Shown here in pieces: positions 36,123 through 47,512 of a DNA stretch of 64,000 bases (the stretch's first letter is position 1; the number at the start of each line of letters is the position of its first letter). The position numbers and the translations under genes are program-made. Under the pieces are notes generated by a model. That model searched no databases, was not told where the DNA came from, and was given only the letters and a program-made list of their open reading frames with translations. The stretch covers positions 1,178,001 to 1,242,000 of the forward strand of contig KE546967.1 in assembly GCA_000442125.1 (NCBI GenBank), given 5' to 3'. Origin of the DNA: Opeltia flavorubescens (taxonomy: Eukaryota; Ascomycota; Lecanoromycetes; Teloschistales; Teloschistaceae).

Positions 36123-37384
36123 CTACCTCATGATATTCGCCAGTCCTAATTTCATCGTGGCACATTTCTCTTTCAAGATTTTCACACTCTCCAAAAACAG
36201 CTCATCGCTCTGATATTGCCCGGTACTTTCCACCATGAAGATGAAATGGTCCCTCACCCTCCCCAGCTTGACTTTATCTTGGAATTCCGGATGCCTCAGA
36301 CATTCTCGCGATACGGTATCCTTGAATGTGTTCTTCACTACCGCCTTCTTCTCCCCTTCGTGTCCCTCATATTCACTTCCCTTTCTCCCCGCTTCTTCTG
36401 CACTAACCTCCTCCAACCCAATCACGCCCCTAGGGAAACACCTTGCAAACTTCTTCGCATGTTCTCCTAGGATGGGCTTTGTAATTGTGATGGTAGGCAA
36501 CAAACGATAACTCGCCGTCGCTACCGGCGAAAACTTTGCATGATCAGCTCCAATACCCTTGATACAATGCATCTCCATATCAATGCATTGGCCTGGTCTC
36601 ATCTTCGCCAGTAAAATGTCCGGATGTACCGATCGTATCGCATCCTCTTCACCAGAGAAAAAGGTATCTTGTCTACCCGAGATGACGAACTCGAGATCCT
36701 TGGCATATACATGCGCATGCTCGTACAGTTTTCGTGGATCTTCCTCGCCCCTTTTCGTCAATTCATCATATTTTTCAGCTTTTGTGCATTCGACATTCAA
36801 TCTCATGACCACGGTGTTGTTGTCCGCGACTCCTGTACCGTCGGGGTCTTCGTCCGTGGGTTTCCGATATTGACGAAGCCATCGTATACCGGCGGGGTTG
36901 CCTGTCAAGGGAATGAGACCGAGGCGATGGGCGAGGACTTCGTCTTGGACGATGGAGGTGTTGTTGTGGACGAATACGTATTCTATGGCGAGGGTAGGAA
37001 TTTCGGCAAGTAGTATGCGGCGGAAGGCGTTGGCGATGGAGGCATCGATGCCAATGAGAGAGAAGGAAGCGTCGAGAGGTTGGAGTTTGTGAAATTGGAC
37101 ATTAAAGGTCTGAGACGCAGAGTTCAGTCATTGGACTCGTCGACAGTGATAGGAACATTTGTCCAGGCAAGGGCATAACGAACATTTCGAAACTCATCTA
37201 GGTCCCACGTATGATCTTCTCCAGGGTAATGGCCTGGAAAGTCTGTCGAGGTCGTGTTTGTAACCCTTTCGGCATTCACGCCAACTATCTTCGATCGTCA
37301 ATTTGAGGTTTTAATTTGAAGTGAACTCTCAAGAATCACCTTTCTAGCATCACGCTCTGCTTGAGAGGCATGAATTGAGGGCAT
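36123..37384 (-). CDS. RPC40: RNA polymerases I and III subunit AC40 (RPAC1)
   Basis: Exons 37384-37340, 37288-37184 and 37109-36123 give 378 aa. The start chosen (MPSIHASQAERDARK) fits the family's short N-terminus. Two in-frame ATGs at 37419 and 37446 would lengthen it. The alpha-like dimerisation motif is unmistakable: IGIDASIANAFRRILLAEIP, EYVFVHNNTSIVQDEVLAHR and GLIPLTG. The C-terminal part (IRSVHPDILLAKMRPGQ, HFIFMVESTGQ) matches the second alpha-type domain. AC40 pairs with AC19 to start assembly of Pol I and Pol III. The second intron could use GTTCGT (74 nt, chosen because it restores the family sequence) or GTTCCT (47 nt). It is divergent from the complex I gene with 264 bp between start codons. 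Confidence 0.92.
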
Positions 37385-37648
37385 ACTAGGAACGGCCGCT
37401 TTGATTTCCCCAAGCGCATGGCGTTACATTGATTTAATTTGTGCATCTTGAATTTTTGAGCCAATCGGAGTAAAAGGCTTTCAATGCCATGCCACACAAC
37501 CGATCGAGCCTTTCCATATTCATCCTAGAATGAGATCGAAGCGTCACTTCCGTCAACCGTTGAATTCGAGATATTTGAAAATCGCTCTCTGCACGCAACA
37601 AACACTTCCCGGTCTTCCCCGATTCATTTTCCATCGCCATAGGTCACA

Positions 37649-39109
37649 ATGGCTTCGCCACTCACCCGTGTCGCCTCATTCTCCGCCAGACGCCTCTGCA
37701 TTCGACCCGTCACCCCCACCGCTCACTTCAGCAGATGTCTCTCAACGACGCCTCGAAGGCGGCTCGCCCAACCGGTAGGAGAGGTGACGAAGCTCATACC
37801 TGTCGACGAAAGGTTTGGACACCCGATAAACCCAGATGACCCTCAGCACATGAATATCTCGCCCGATGATGGTGAGATGGCCGAGAATCGCAAGATTCGC
37901 CACTACACTGTCAACTTCGGTCCACAACATCCTGCTGCGCATGGAGTGCTTCGACTGATTCTTGAACTCAATGGCGAAGAGATAGTCAGAGCAGATCCTC
38001 ATGTCGGGCTATTACATAGAGGAACGGAGAAGTTGATCGAATACAAGACATATCTACAAGCGCTACCCTATTTTGACCGACTGGATTACGTATCGATGAT
38101 GACGAATGAGCAATGCTTTTCACTCGCCGTCGAAAAGCTTTTGAACATTGAGGTACCAGATCGAGCGAAATGGATACGAACATTGTTTGGGGAAATCACA
38201 AGAGTTCTGAACCATCTCATGAGCGTACTCTCACACGCCATGGATGTTGGCGCTTTAACCCCTTTCCTATGGGGCTTCGAGGAGCGAGAGAAACTGATGG
38301 TAGATTGTCTCTTGTGCAAAAACCAAGCCGGTCACTTACATACCTGACAGGAATTCTATGAAAGGGTCTCCGGTGCCCGCCTCCACGCCGCCTATGTTCG
38401 CCCTGGTGGCGTTCACGCTGATCTTCCCATCGGCCTTCTCGATGACATCTACCAATGGGCAACCCAATTCGGAGATCGCATTGATGAAACCGAAGAACTC
38501 CTCACCGACAACCGTATCTGGAAAGGCCGGACCCAGGGCATCGGCGTAGTCTCTGCTGCCGACGCTCTCAACTACTCCTTCTCTGGTGTCATGCTCCGTG
38601 GTTCCGGTGTCCCCTGGGATGTACGAAAATCGCAACCATACGACGCCTACGATCAAGTGGAATTCGATGTCCCTGTCGGCGTAAATGGAGACTGCTACGA
38701 TCGATACCTCTGCCGAATGGAAGAGTTCCGCCAGAGCTTAAGAATTATTCATCAGTGCTTGAACAAGATGCCTCCTGGACCGGTCAGAGTGGAAGATTAC
38801 AAGATCTCGCCACCTCCTAGGGCGGCGATGAAGGAGAATATGGAGGCGCTAATCCATCATTTCTTATTATTCACCAAGGGGTATACCGTTCCGCCTGGAG
38901 AGACATATAGTGCGATCGAGGCGCCGAAGGGGGAGATGGGTGTGTTTGTCGTGAGCGATGGGAGTGAAAGGCCGTATAGGTGTAAGATTCGAGCGCCTGG
39001 CTTTGCGCATCTGGGTAGCTTCGATCAGGTTAGCAGGGGGCATATGCTGGCGGATGCTGTGGCGATTATTGGAACGATGGATCTGGTGTTTGGCGAAGTT
39101 GATAGGTAG
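37649..39109 (+). CDS. nuo-49: NADH:ubiquinone oxidoreductase 49-kDa subunit, mitochondrial (complex I, NDUFS2)
   Basis: Exons 37649-38299 and 38351-39109 (51-nt intron) give 469 aa. The first 35-40 residues ([17 protein letters not shown] and following) are arginine/serine-rich without acidic residues, a mitochondrial presequence. The mature part carries complex I 49-kDa hallmarks: [19 protein letters not shown], the quinone-site loop with [36 protein letters not shown] and the C-terminal [23 protein letters not shown]. This subunit forms the quinone-binding chamber of complex I with PSST. Length is as expected. It shares a divergent promoter region with RPC40. Confidence 0.96.
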
Positions 39110-39309
39110 CATGCTATCGATGATGGATTATCAAACTCACGGCCGGCGTTCAAGTATTTAAGGTCCTGGCGGAATGTATATAAGGGCGAACGCTACCACA
39201 ATATTTTATGCAAATCGTTATCCTATGAAGTCAGTCATCTGGATAGGCAGGAGCCATGACTCTGACACTAGGTCACGTCCGTGTGAACTCATACCGATAT
39301 GGGATATGG

Positions 39310-40332
39310 CTACTCAATGGTGAAATCAGCCATGAGCCCATAATGATCCGTCACAAACTCCAGCGCTCCCCAACTCCTCATCCTCGCCCTCTTAGATTCT
39401 TCGACCTTGACATCTACACCAATCCTCTCCAAGCTTTCTACACGCATACCACCGCAAAAGCAGACTTTATCCATTCGACTACAGCCGAAACGCGCTCTCG
39501 ACATGGCATGGACTTGCTGACCCCACGTATACCCTTCATCGCTATCTTCTTGACCGTCGAGCTCCAGATATGCATCTTGGAGCCCATTGTCGATATGTAG
39601 TCTGCGATCAAAGGGTTCAATTGCATTAAAATCTCCAGCAACAAGACCGGCATGAACAGCAGGGTCCTGAAGATGTTTTGCAACGAGTTCTATCTGAGCC
39701 GGACGGAGAGGAGGATCTGCGATCAGGCTCTCAAGATGCGTATTGCATAGTCGAATTGTGGTCTCTTGGCCCTCTGTGCCACTCGCAGCAAGGGTCAGGT
39801 CAACGAACAATCCATCTCGTTGCATGTTAGTCCGATAGAAAACGCGGTAGACAGACTGAACAGCAAGTCGTCGATCTATCAGCGTGGTAGTACCATACCA
39901 GTCGCTCTGCCAATTACTCGTGTCTATATCTGTTAGAGAATACTGAGCTTGCACCCAAGGAGCAGCTTGTATAAGCTCTAGATCATTTTGAGTCATCTCT
40001 TGTAAAAACAAGATGGTTGGTAACCCGGGCGGTGCTTCCTTGGTCAGTTGGTCTAAGTAGCGGAGGGCTGCTGCCATTCGCAGATTTCCACCTTGAGCTT
40101 GACAATCTATGTTCCACGTGATCAAGCGGAAAGCTGAGAACCTAGAGGGCGTTTCTATGCTCAGGTCAGTAGTCTGCCAACTGTCACCGTGGAATTGATA
40201 GGTAGGCTGCGGCTTGGGTGTAAAATCTGGTACATAGTCGGCCATCCTGCCAATTCTTCGGATTGAGAACGATGTTCCCTTTTTTGGTTTTGACGCTGTG
40301 AAGAAGGTTGATAATCTCTTCACACTTTCCAT
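39310..40332 (-). CDS. TDP2-like endonuclease/exonuclease/phosphatase-family protein
   Basis: A single-exon frame of 340 aa. The metal-dependent phosphodiesterase motifs occur in the right order: TWNID (metal-ligand asparagine), LQEM (glutamate), NTHLES (histidine), GDFNAIEP (aspartate/asparagine), RMDKVCF and the final TDHYGLMADF (catalytic histidine). This set is closest to the TDP2/EEP branch, which removes 5'-tyrosyl adducts left by topoisomerase II, but other EEP members share the fold, so the substrate is not certain. Part of the family works in the nucleus; no clear targeting signal is seen here, although the N-terminal 30 residues are basic. Convergent with the complex I gene. Confidence 0.8.
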   Translation of the reverse strand: MESVKRLSTFFTASKPKKGTSFSIRRIGRMADYVPDFTPKPQPTYQFHGDSWQTTDLSIETPSRFSAFRLITWNIDCQAQGGNLRMAAALRYLDQLTKEAPPGLPTILFLQEMTQNDLELIQAAPWVQAQYSLTDIDTSNWQSDWYGTTTLIDRRLAVQSVYRVFYRTNMQRDGLFVDLTLAASGTEGQETTIRLCNTHLESLIADPPLRPAQIELVAKHLQDPAVHAGLVAGDFNAIEPFDRRLHIDNGLQDAYLELDGQEDSDEGYTWGQQVHAMSRARFGCSRMDKVCFCGGMRVESLERIGVDVKVEESKRARMRSWGALEFVTDHYGLMADFTIE

Positions 40333-42095
40333 AAATTTCTTACTGTTGCATGCGTTTTTAGTGCAGCATGGAGGTCTACGGAAGTAGACTTTTTGTTATC
40401 GACGCACGACGTGTGGACGTAGGATGAGACCATACTGCTGTGCCTGCTGCCTACTAGACATGGAAAGGGGCAGGTTTGGACTTATGTAAGCATTGCAAGG
40501 TTAATATACCGCGCATCGACTTTCTCTTGATTCGAGTCCTTATTATTAGATGATTGGGAGATTATGAGCTAGTTTTTCGAGACTTTGCCATCAGACCAAA
40601 TGGACTCTCAACAATCCGCTCCTATCATACGAGCCTCTTGTAATGTGCCGTTGTCTTCCATGGATAGGTTAGTATATAACTTCGCATTGTGCATAGGAAT
40701 ACGAGAATACTTCAAAAACCCCTTCAGTCTCATACCCAGAATGTTTGGCCGATGGCGCCTGACACTTTCAAGAAAATGGCTTCTCTCATCTTTGATGGGA
40801 TAATCTTATACTTTCCTTTATCCAACTTCCAAAAATACTTATTGTTTTGCCTTTTCGTTATGAACAGAGTAGTAATATAACTCTAATCTAACAATGGTAG
40901 TTTAATATATAATCCGTCGAATTTTCTATCTTTCATCTCATCCCCGACGTCCCAAAACCCTCACTACTATTCAATCGCCTACCTTACACATTCATCCATC
41001 AATGGAATCGATACCTGGTCTTCTGCCAAATGAGGTTTGGTATTTGGTAATATCCTTTATGAAGAAGAAAGACCTAAAGGATCTCCGCCTTTCCTCAAAA
41101 TGCTTCTCCACATGGTAACACCTTACTTGTTCGATAAGGTTTTCATTGGTCCTTCTCGGATAACGTTGGAGGTCTTCCAGATCATCGCCAGCCGGTAGGA
41201 ACGTATGCGATTGTCAAGTGCAAAAATAAACATTCGCCGGAGAATCAGAGAAAAGGCGTTCGCCAAGACGGGCCAGAAAAGCCAAACTGTTGTTTTTCAA
41301 TGATCTCAGATCTCTTTACCTACAAAAAACCCTAATTTGCAACAGATCATGCTTTTTCCGCGTTCACATCGCACACGAACGTGCAGATCACTAAATCGGA
41401 TACCGGGCATGCTGAAGAGATGGTGAGGTCTCCTCTCTGGGGCGATCCAGCCTCCATGGGAGCACTCTTCCGTTTTCCTAAGATCCGCGTGAGTTGTCTG
41501 TGTCACTATTACAATCGGAGGTGTAGCCAAGCTTGTACTACAGACTACTGTAAGTTCAGAAATCGAGAGATGAACCTCGACAGCAGGTTCGTTGGCTACG
41601 AACCTCGATAAGTAACCGGTGAGATTGTTTGGTGGTATGTTCGATTTCTGTAATCATAATAGACTGATCCCGGGCAGCCCGAATGACTTTGAGTGGAGTC
41701 TAGAAACTTAGCAGCATAGAGGTAAGATGTAGGATGAAAAATTTCATTCCAATATCTATACATAATCTAAGTCAGTTTTGGTTTCCCTTTTCATTTATTC
41801 AGGATAAAGAAATGCTGGTATGCCATAAATTTTATGTTTAGGAAACCTCACATGTTGAAAAATCGTTCAATGACAAAGAGCTTCGAATGCAATATCCGTC
41901 ATGATGTAGGAGTGAGTGAAGTTCACTAGGAGCCGTCCTTGTTGTATTCACTGTAAGACGGACGTCATCATCACTTAACGCAGTAAATAAATCACTAAAT
42001 CCGAGTCTTCCTTAATGATCCTCCATCAAGTCATTACCTACCTGGCATGACTCGAATATCGCTGGTGTTGCAAAGCTTTGGGCAATCGAATCCAG
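40333..42095. other. Intergenic region containing an F-box relic
   Basis: About 1.76 kb between the TDP2-like and F-box genes. Apart from the relic at 41002-41198, it contains only unconvincing frames; a 76-codon plus frame at 41381-41611 has no recognisable domain. The stretch is more AT-rich than its neighbours. A perfect 7-bp inverted repeat (AGGTTCG ... CGAACCT) occurs near 41586-41606. Confidence 0.5.
41002..41198 (+). pseudogene. F-box domain gene fragment, frameshifted
   Basis: The frame from 41002 reads MESIPGLLPNEVWYLVISF, then MKKKDLKDLRLSSKCFS, a good F-box (LPNEVWYLV ... LKDLRLSSKCF), and stops at 41116. One frame over, 41115-41198 continues VTPYLFDKVFIGPSR and EVFQIIASR, exactly the kind of sequence that follows the F-box helix in the intact gene downstream (ILFDRVILSSQSRNFEPF). 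A one-base loss (or two-base gain) near 41110 separates the two halves, and nothing recognisable follows. It is therefore read as a decayed relative of the neighbouring F-box gene. A very short two-exon gene is less likely. Confidence 0.65.
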
Positions 42096-43562
42096 ATGGC
42101 TGCACTCGAAGGAGCGACCTTTCAGGCGCCTGCTTCTTTCACAGCACTCCCAATTGAAATCATGACCCAAATCTTGACAACACTTCACAAGTCTGAGCTG
42201 AAAAACGTGCGGTTAATATGTCGTTGTTTCAAGGAGACTTCTCTTCCTATCCTCTTTGATAGAGTCATCCTTTCTAGCCAGAGTCGAAACTTTGAACCAT
42301 TCAACAGCATCACCTACAACCCAAGATTAAGCACCCATGTCAGAACGCTGATTTACGACATGCAATGGTTCGAGCACCTAGAAGAGAAGTATTACATCCT
42401 CGACCTCTACAGACAACTACAAGAAGACGTAGCTGCGCGAAAAGACGAGCTTCAAGCATGCTTGTCCTCAAACCGGCTCGAAGAAAAATTGACAGCCTGT
42501 AACTACTTCACAGACCCAGGCACAACGCAAGGCCGGGAACGCCTTTTGGGACCATGGAACAGATACGTTCGAAAGGGCTATCAAGAATATCGAAAACAAC
42601 GGCAAGAGCAAACCTTGGATGGTGCCCAAATCTCATCCTGTCTGTTGAGTGCTCTACGTTTCTGTCAAAACATTCAAGGTGTCGAACTCCGCGCTAGCTG
42701 GGACTTTCATTATGAGCNACTGAATGACAATTTGGAGTCGCTCCTCCCTCGATATCTATCCTCCGGTTTCGTTGGCCGTTCCTGGCACCCCCTGTACTTG
42801 CGACCTAAGAAACCGCCCCAAATCAATTCCGATGAAAAACGGGTGGTGGATGAGATTTTCAGCATGATCAAGCGTTTCGGTCAGAAGGTTACACATTTTT
42901 CATTGGGCAATGGTTGTATGTTGTGTCCTGAAATGCACAGAGAACCCCAGAGGATGCTGGTCGATATGCCTGCTGTCTTTCGGAAACTGACGAGGCTGTC
43001 CTTGGACATTGCGCCAGACCTTCCACCGGATTCGTCATACAGTATGGACTACCTTAGCCCAGCTCTACACGCAGCTAAGAACCTCACGTCTTTGACCTTC
43101 AGAGCCAAGAATTACTCAATATGGCGTCACAAAGACGATATGCGCTGGTGGATGTACCATAGTCTTGGTGAACATGTGTTTCCAAAGCTGACTTATCTGT
43201 ATCTTTCGGGAATGGCGGCCACGGCGAAACAATTTCTTCGCATCATCGGCAATCAGCCACGTCTGCAGGCCCTCCATCTGGAATCAATCGAGCTTTGGGG
43301 ACCAACGGTGGCTAGTGACGAAGATTGGGAAGAACTTTTCGACGATCTTCGCCAGATGTCGTTAAAAGAATTCTCAGTGACCTGGCCCTTGAGGAGTTCA
43401 GCGCGTCTTTCGAACCGTTGGTTGAATTGTCCCGACATTTGCGACAGACCCCAATGGAATCGGATCAAGACATCAATTGAAAGATACGTTCTACAAAGTG
43501 CCCTCTCGTTGTCCCTAGCTCAGTCTAGAAGGAATGATGCAGCTGAGAGGGTCAAGGCTTGA
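42096..43562 (+). CDS. F-box protein, putative SCF substrate receptor
   Basis: A single uninterrupted frame of 488 aa from the ATG at 42096; one N (42718) leaves one residue unknown. The F-box lies at about residues 14-52: FTALPIEIMTQILTTLHKSE, then LKNVRLICRCFKETSLPILF. It should bind Skp1. The rest has irregular leucine-rich segments (LTRLSLDIAPDLPP, NLTSLTFRAKN, FPKLTYLYLSGMAAT, RLQALHLESIELWG), typical of the expanded F-box/LRR-like families in filamentous ascomycetes that present targets to SCF ubiquitin ligases. The target is unknown. It follows a degraded F-box fragment 900 bp upstream, so the two may be a duplicated pair. Confidence 0.85.
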   Translation: MAALEGATFQAPASFTALPIEIMTQILTTLHKSELKNVRLICRCFKETSLPILFDRVILSSQSRNFEPFNSITYNPRLSTHVRTLIYDMQWFEHLEEKYYILDLYRQLQEDVAARKDELQACLSSNRLEEKLTACNYFTDPGTTQGRERLLGPWNRYVRKGYQEYRKQRQEQTLDGAQISSCLLSALRFCQNIQGVELRASWDFHYEXLNDNLESLLPRYLSSGFVGRSWHPLYLRPKKPPQINSDEKRVVDEIFSMIKRFGQKVTHFSLGNGCMLCPEMHREPQRMLVDMPAVFRKLTRLSLDIAPDLPPDSSYSMDYLSPALHAAKNLTSLTFRAKNYSIWRHKDDMRWWMYHSLGEHVFPKLTYLYLSGMAATAKQFLRIIGNQPRLQALHLESIELWGPTVASDEDWEELFDDLRQMSLKEFSVTWPLRSSARLSNRWLNCPDICDRPQWNRIKTSIERYVLQSALSLSLAQSRRNDAAERVKA

Positions 43563-44043
43563 TTGTCTAGTGACCCATTGAATACTCGATATTCCGAAGC
43601 CATGAAAGAAAACACTGGTAAGAGATCGGAGATTAGCAATGATTAGAGGGAGGAGAGATATAGCTAGCCGGACAGCATTGATGGCACATGGCGGTATGAA
43701 CTGGTGGCTGAGATTCAAGGCGGTAGTCCAGCTAGAGGCACGGGAAGAGCTTTCAGAATGTAGACAAACGATTACGAAACCATTTCATACATGTCCCCTT
43801 GCAATGTTTTCATCGCTGAGTAAAGAACCCCGTTCATATTGGGAGTAATGCATGAAGCGCCTATTTTATCAGGCGGCAAGGCCAAGCGCGAGGCTCTTCA
43901 TCATTGGTTATCCACTTACCTTGGTCCTAGACAACAATCATATATACTCCTCTATGACACCTAGAAATCCTCCTTCCTATCTACTAACTCCCTAGCAAGA
44001 GATTTACTTTGATTAACTATCTAGATCCTATGCCAATTCAGCC
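43563..44043. other. Intergenic region
   Basis: About 480 bp between the F-box gene and the E2 gene. It holds the F-box 3' end and the E2 promoter; no gene seen. Confidence 0.5.
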
Positions 44044-44755
44044 ATGGCTGCCACATTTGCGACTAGACGACTGAGCAAGGTACTCTTCACTCTTCATTGC
44101 CAGACCTTTGTGGACATATTCTGACTCTGAACCTATTACAGGAACTTACCAAAGTAGATAATTACAATCACATCAACATAGCTTGTTTCTCTTTCTAACC
44201 ATGGCAACCCCAGGTCAACCAATCCCTCCCTCCAGGCATCAGCCTTGTCTCCGCCGACGACTTCAAACAATGGGAAATGGATATTCGAGTCCTTGACCCC
44301 AATCCCCTCTACCTCGACAAAACATTCCGTCTCCGTTTCCGCTTCACAAACAATTACCCAATAGGTATGTCTTTCTTCCCCCTTTTCCCCAGCCTCAAGA
44401 ACTTATTTCGTTCCTTTTCCTGACCCAAAAATAACCCTCCACAAAATCGTTCGCTCACATCCCTTTCTCCAATTGCACAGAATCTCCCGAAGTAACATTT
44501 CAGCACCTCACCTCCCCACCCCGCCCTATCCCCATCCATCCACACGTCTACTCCAACGGTTACATCTGCCTCGACCTGCTTGGCGCGCAAGGATGGTCGC
44601 CCGTTCAGAACGTCGAGAGCGTCTGCATGAGTATCCAGAGCATGTTGACTGGAAACACGAAAGATGAACGGCCGCCAGGTGATGAGGATTTCGTGAGAAG
44701 GAATACCCTCAGACCGAGAGATGTGAATTTTGTTTATGAGGATGCTAGTGTGTGA
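44044..44755 (+). CDS. Ubiquitin-conjugating enzyme E2, UBE2W-like
   Basis: Four exons: 44044-44079, 44142-44153, 44214-44364 and 44481-44755, giving 157 aa, a standard E2 size. The second exon is only 12 nt. The UBC fold is clear: RRLSKELTKVNQSLPPGIS (helix 1), FRFTNNYPIESPEVTF, and the active-site block HPHVYSNGYICLDLL, whose cysteine receives ubiquitin. The usual HPN tripeptide is HPH and the sequence after it reads VYSNG(Y)ICL, the pattern of UBE2W, which ubiquitylates protein N-termini instead of lysines. The later WSPVQNVESVCMSIQSML also fits. N-terminal ubiquitylation by this protein is inferred from the motif. Exon 1 ends in the first helix, so the exon choice there rests on restoring the helix sequence. 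Confidence 0.85.
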
Positions 44756-45172
44756 GCGTGGGAAGGGACAGGGAAGTGGAAACAACGGAAAGATGATACC
44801 GATTTGAGAATTTTGGAAAATCTATATAACATATTTAGCGAGGAGTTGGAAGGTCGTGATGGGGACGGAACGGGAATTCATGCATGCTGGTTTGTCCTCA
44901 GGACGATGGGAATGAGAGTCAATTTTTGGGATTTGCTTCACGGAGCTATCATATGCGGTATGAGTACATGAGATAGACATATTGATGGGGGAAAAGGATC
45001 TGAAGAATTTACGAGGCAGGTTCTGCCTGATCTTCGATCTCGATGCCATTGGCGACTGTCCTGCGCTTAGCCTCGCCATTCGTTCGTCTTCATCCTCTTA
45101 CACATGCATAGGAATATTTCTCCACATACGATATCCCCAATTCCTCTACCTTCCCACTTTGCCAGCCCTCAC
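44756..45172. other. Convergent 3' intergenic region
   Basis: About 415 bp between the stop codons of the E2 gene and VPS33. No gene or motif recognised. Confidence 0.5.
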
Positions 45173-47512
45173 TTATCCCCTCCCAAAATCCCCCTTCTCG
45201 ATCGCACTCCCCACCACCTCTCTCCCGCCCACAATCCCCGTCGTACAAATCACAATCTTCCTCTTCCCCTCCAGCCCCCTCGCCACGAACCTCAACGCTG
45301 CTATCTCCGTAAACGTGATCCCTCCCAAAAACATGACTACTACCGTCTTCTCCTTACCACTACCAGTGAGCATATGCCTCGCCTTCGTAACCGCCTCATC
45401 GCCCTTTTGCTGTTTGTTGAAAGTCTCGCCCTTGACATTGCGGAGCGCGTCCTCAAATTGCTGGAACCCTTGCGCTGAACTCGCTGGCGGGAGGTTGTCA
45501 GCGGAGCCGCGGACAAGGGATAAAAGTTGTTGTTTCTGGATGACAGCCTGCACGAGACGGACAGAGAGGGGCGCGTAGCCACTATAGACGTAGGCGATGT
45601 CATTGGGATCTTGCTCGTTGACTTCGTCGACAATAAGACGGAGCTGTTTCCTCAGGGCGTTGTAGTTTGTGAATTTGCTCTCGTTGACACTGCCGGAACC
45701 GCCGCCGACGGGAATGTAGAAAGGGTTCGCAGCCGTGCGGGCGACGAGGAGGCCCATCTTTTCAAGGTTATTAAGAGTGAGGAGGTGTTGATGTCCGTAG
45801 GCGTGGAGGACGTGGCGTTTGAAGTTGTCGAGATCCTTTGGGCGAATGCCGCCTGAGACTGTGGATTCGAGACAGAGGAGACGGAGGATGGTAGTGAAGG
45901 AGACGTCCCGGGCGATAAGCTCTTCAATGGCGTCGTGTTGAGCCGTGGGGTCGGTGCCAGATACGAGATTCTGCTGGATCTCGAGGATGCGGCTGAAAGT
46001 ATCCGATTGGGTGTGTTTGAGCGCCTCTTCGGTGAGATTAGTGTGAGTTTTGAGCGATTGTTGTTCTGCTTGGTAGCCAGGAAGCTTATTGACGAATTCG
46101 CGAAGCTCGGAAGTACTTTTTGCGCCATGTCGAGATTCGTATTCTCCTGCAAGACGGCGAGCGACTTTGTTCAGTAGAGGACCAACAATGGCGAAATTTG
46201 CGTCACGAAGTTGTGAGTAGAGCTTGTCGGATGAATCGAGTTGGATTTTACGCTTCATGCTCTGCTGTTGAGGAGGGCCAGACTGAGATGCCGGTTGCTG
46301 GCCTGGTGCTTGACCTATGATGGAAGTACCGACTTCAGCTTGGTTATTCTTGATGCCAAACATCTCGTCAATCAAACCCTCGTACGTAAGTTGAGTTAGA
46401 AGTGGAGTGACCATATCGACTTCTCGATCAATGATGATCAAGCTTTCGATCGTTGCACTTGGCATTACCCCCAGCCTTGATGCTGTCGTATTCTCTTCCG
46501 CGGCGGCTTCTGAACGCATTCGAAGAAGTAATTCCATCATCCGTTTAGCATTGTCTCCTTTCCCAATGATCCGCGGGAACAGCCCATACTTGTGCTGGAT
46601 CGGCATGAGTGCTTGCGCAGCGAGGAAGATCGAGGTAGGGTCTTTCCGCTGTTATGTGTCAGATGTGCGCCTTGGAGCAAGCTATTCACCAGGAACCCAC
46701 CAAATACAAATCTCCAAATGCGTTATCATATGCCAAGGTGAGGACATCTTGATCCAGCGGAATAAAATGCAAAGGCAATATCTCTACAGCGATGTCTCCC
46801 AGAACGCCCGATTCCTCCAAGATCCTGTCGCTGACAAGAGTCCGCCGAGGGACCCAGATGACAGAGAAGTCATGCTCGATACTACTATTCTGCTGAAGTC
46901 GCTTGATTTGACCTGGAAAACAGAATGTCAGCAGGTAATGATGGCTCTTAGCCTATGGAAAGAAAGGTCAATGCTATAGATCATGCTGAAGAATAACGTA
47001 ATTATCTTGGGAACAAGACTGATCAAGTAGAGTGAGAAGCGGTCTACGCAATCTACTTTTTGTCCCGTGTCTATCTGTAATTTCTTCCCCTTTTTCCTTT
47101 CCTTCGGATTTTATAGAATTGTAAAGGCATAAAGAGCTGAAAAGAGAAAAGATATAGAGATGGCAGATCACATACATACCAGCGATAGCAATACATTGAC
47201 TCGCCTTTTCTCCACTCGCTAGAAAGACAACATTCTTCTGCGACGAATCAAGATTATCGTTCTCCAGGAAGAAAACTTTATCAACACCATATTCCTGGAG
47301 GGTCGAGAATTTAACAAAGAGACCAACAGGACCTGATAATGACTGTTCGATGACGAGGTTTTTCTTGCCTCGTACCTACTCTTTTGTTCAGCTAGGGAAG
47401 GAAATTGACCCATAACCGGACAAGCCTTACATACGCCTTCGAGCAGACCCAAAAGATGCTTACGTGCTACCTCCTTGATTGAGTCAGTGTCTACGCCCGG
47501 ATGAGGAGACAT
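45173..47512 (-). CDS. VPS33: Vacuolar sorting protein Vps33 (Sec1/Munc18 family)
   Basis: Exons 47512-47435, 47375-47180, 46912-46701 and 46648-45173 give 653 aa. SM-family blocks run in order: GVDTDSIKEVARKHLLGLLE, KKNLVIEQSLSGPVGLFVKF, GVDKVFFLENDN, WVPRRTLVSDRILEESGV, HKYGLFPRIIGKGDNAKRM, SLIIIDREVDMVTPLLTQLT, FTTILRLLCLES and the C-terminal VVVMFLGGITFTEIAALRF. Vps33 clasps SNAREs as the SM subunit of the HOPS and CORVET tethers on late endosomes and vacuoles. Introns 1 and 3 are 59 and 52 nt, but intron 2 (46913-47179) is 267 nt, unusually long for this window. The gene is divergent from HTS1, with 168 bp between VPS33 and the upstream HTS1 start. Confidence 0.95.

Noticed and set aside
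41381-41611. 76-codon frame after the F-box relic, considered as its continuation
   Set aside because: It does not resemble the corresponding region of the intact F-box protein and is not in a consistent frame.
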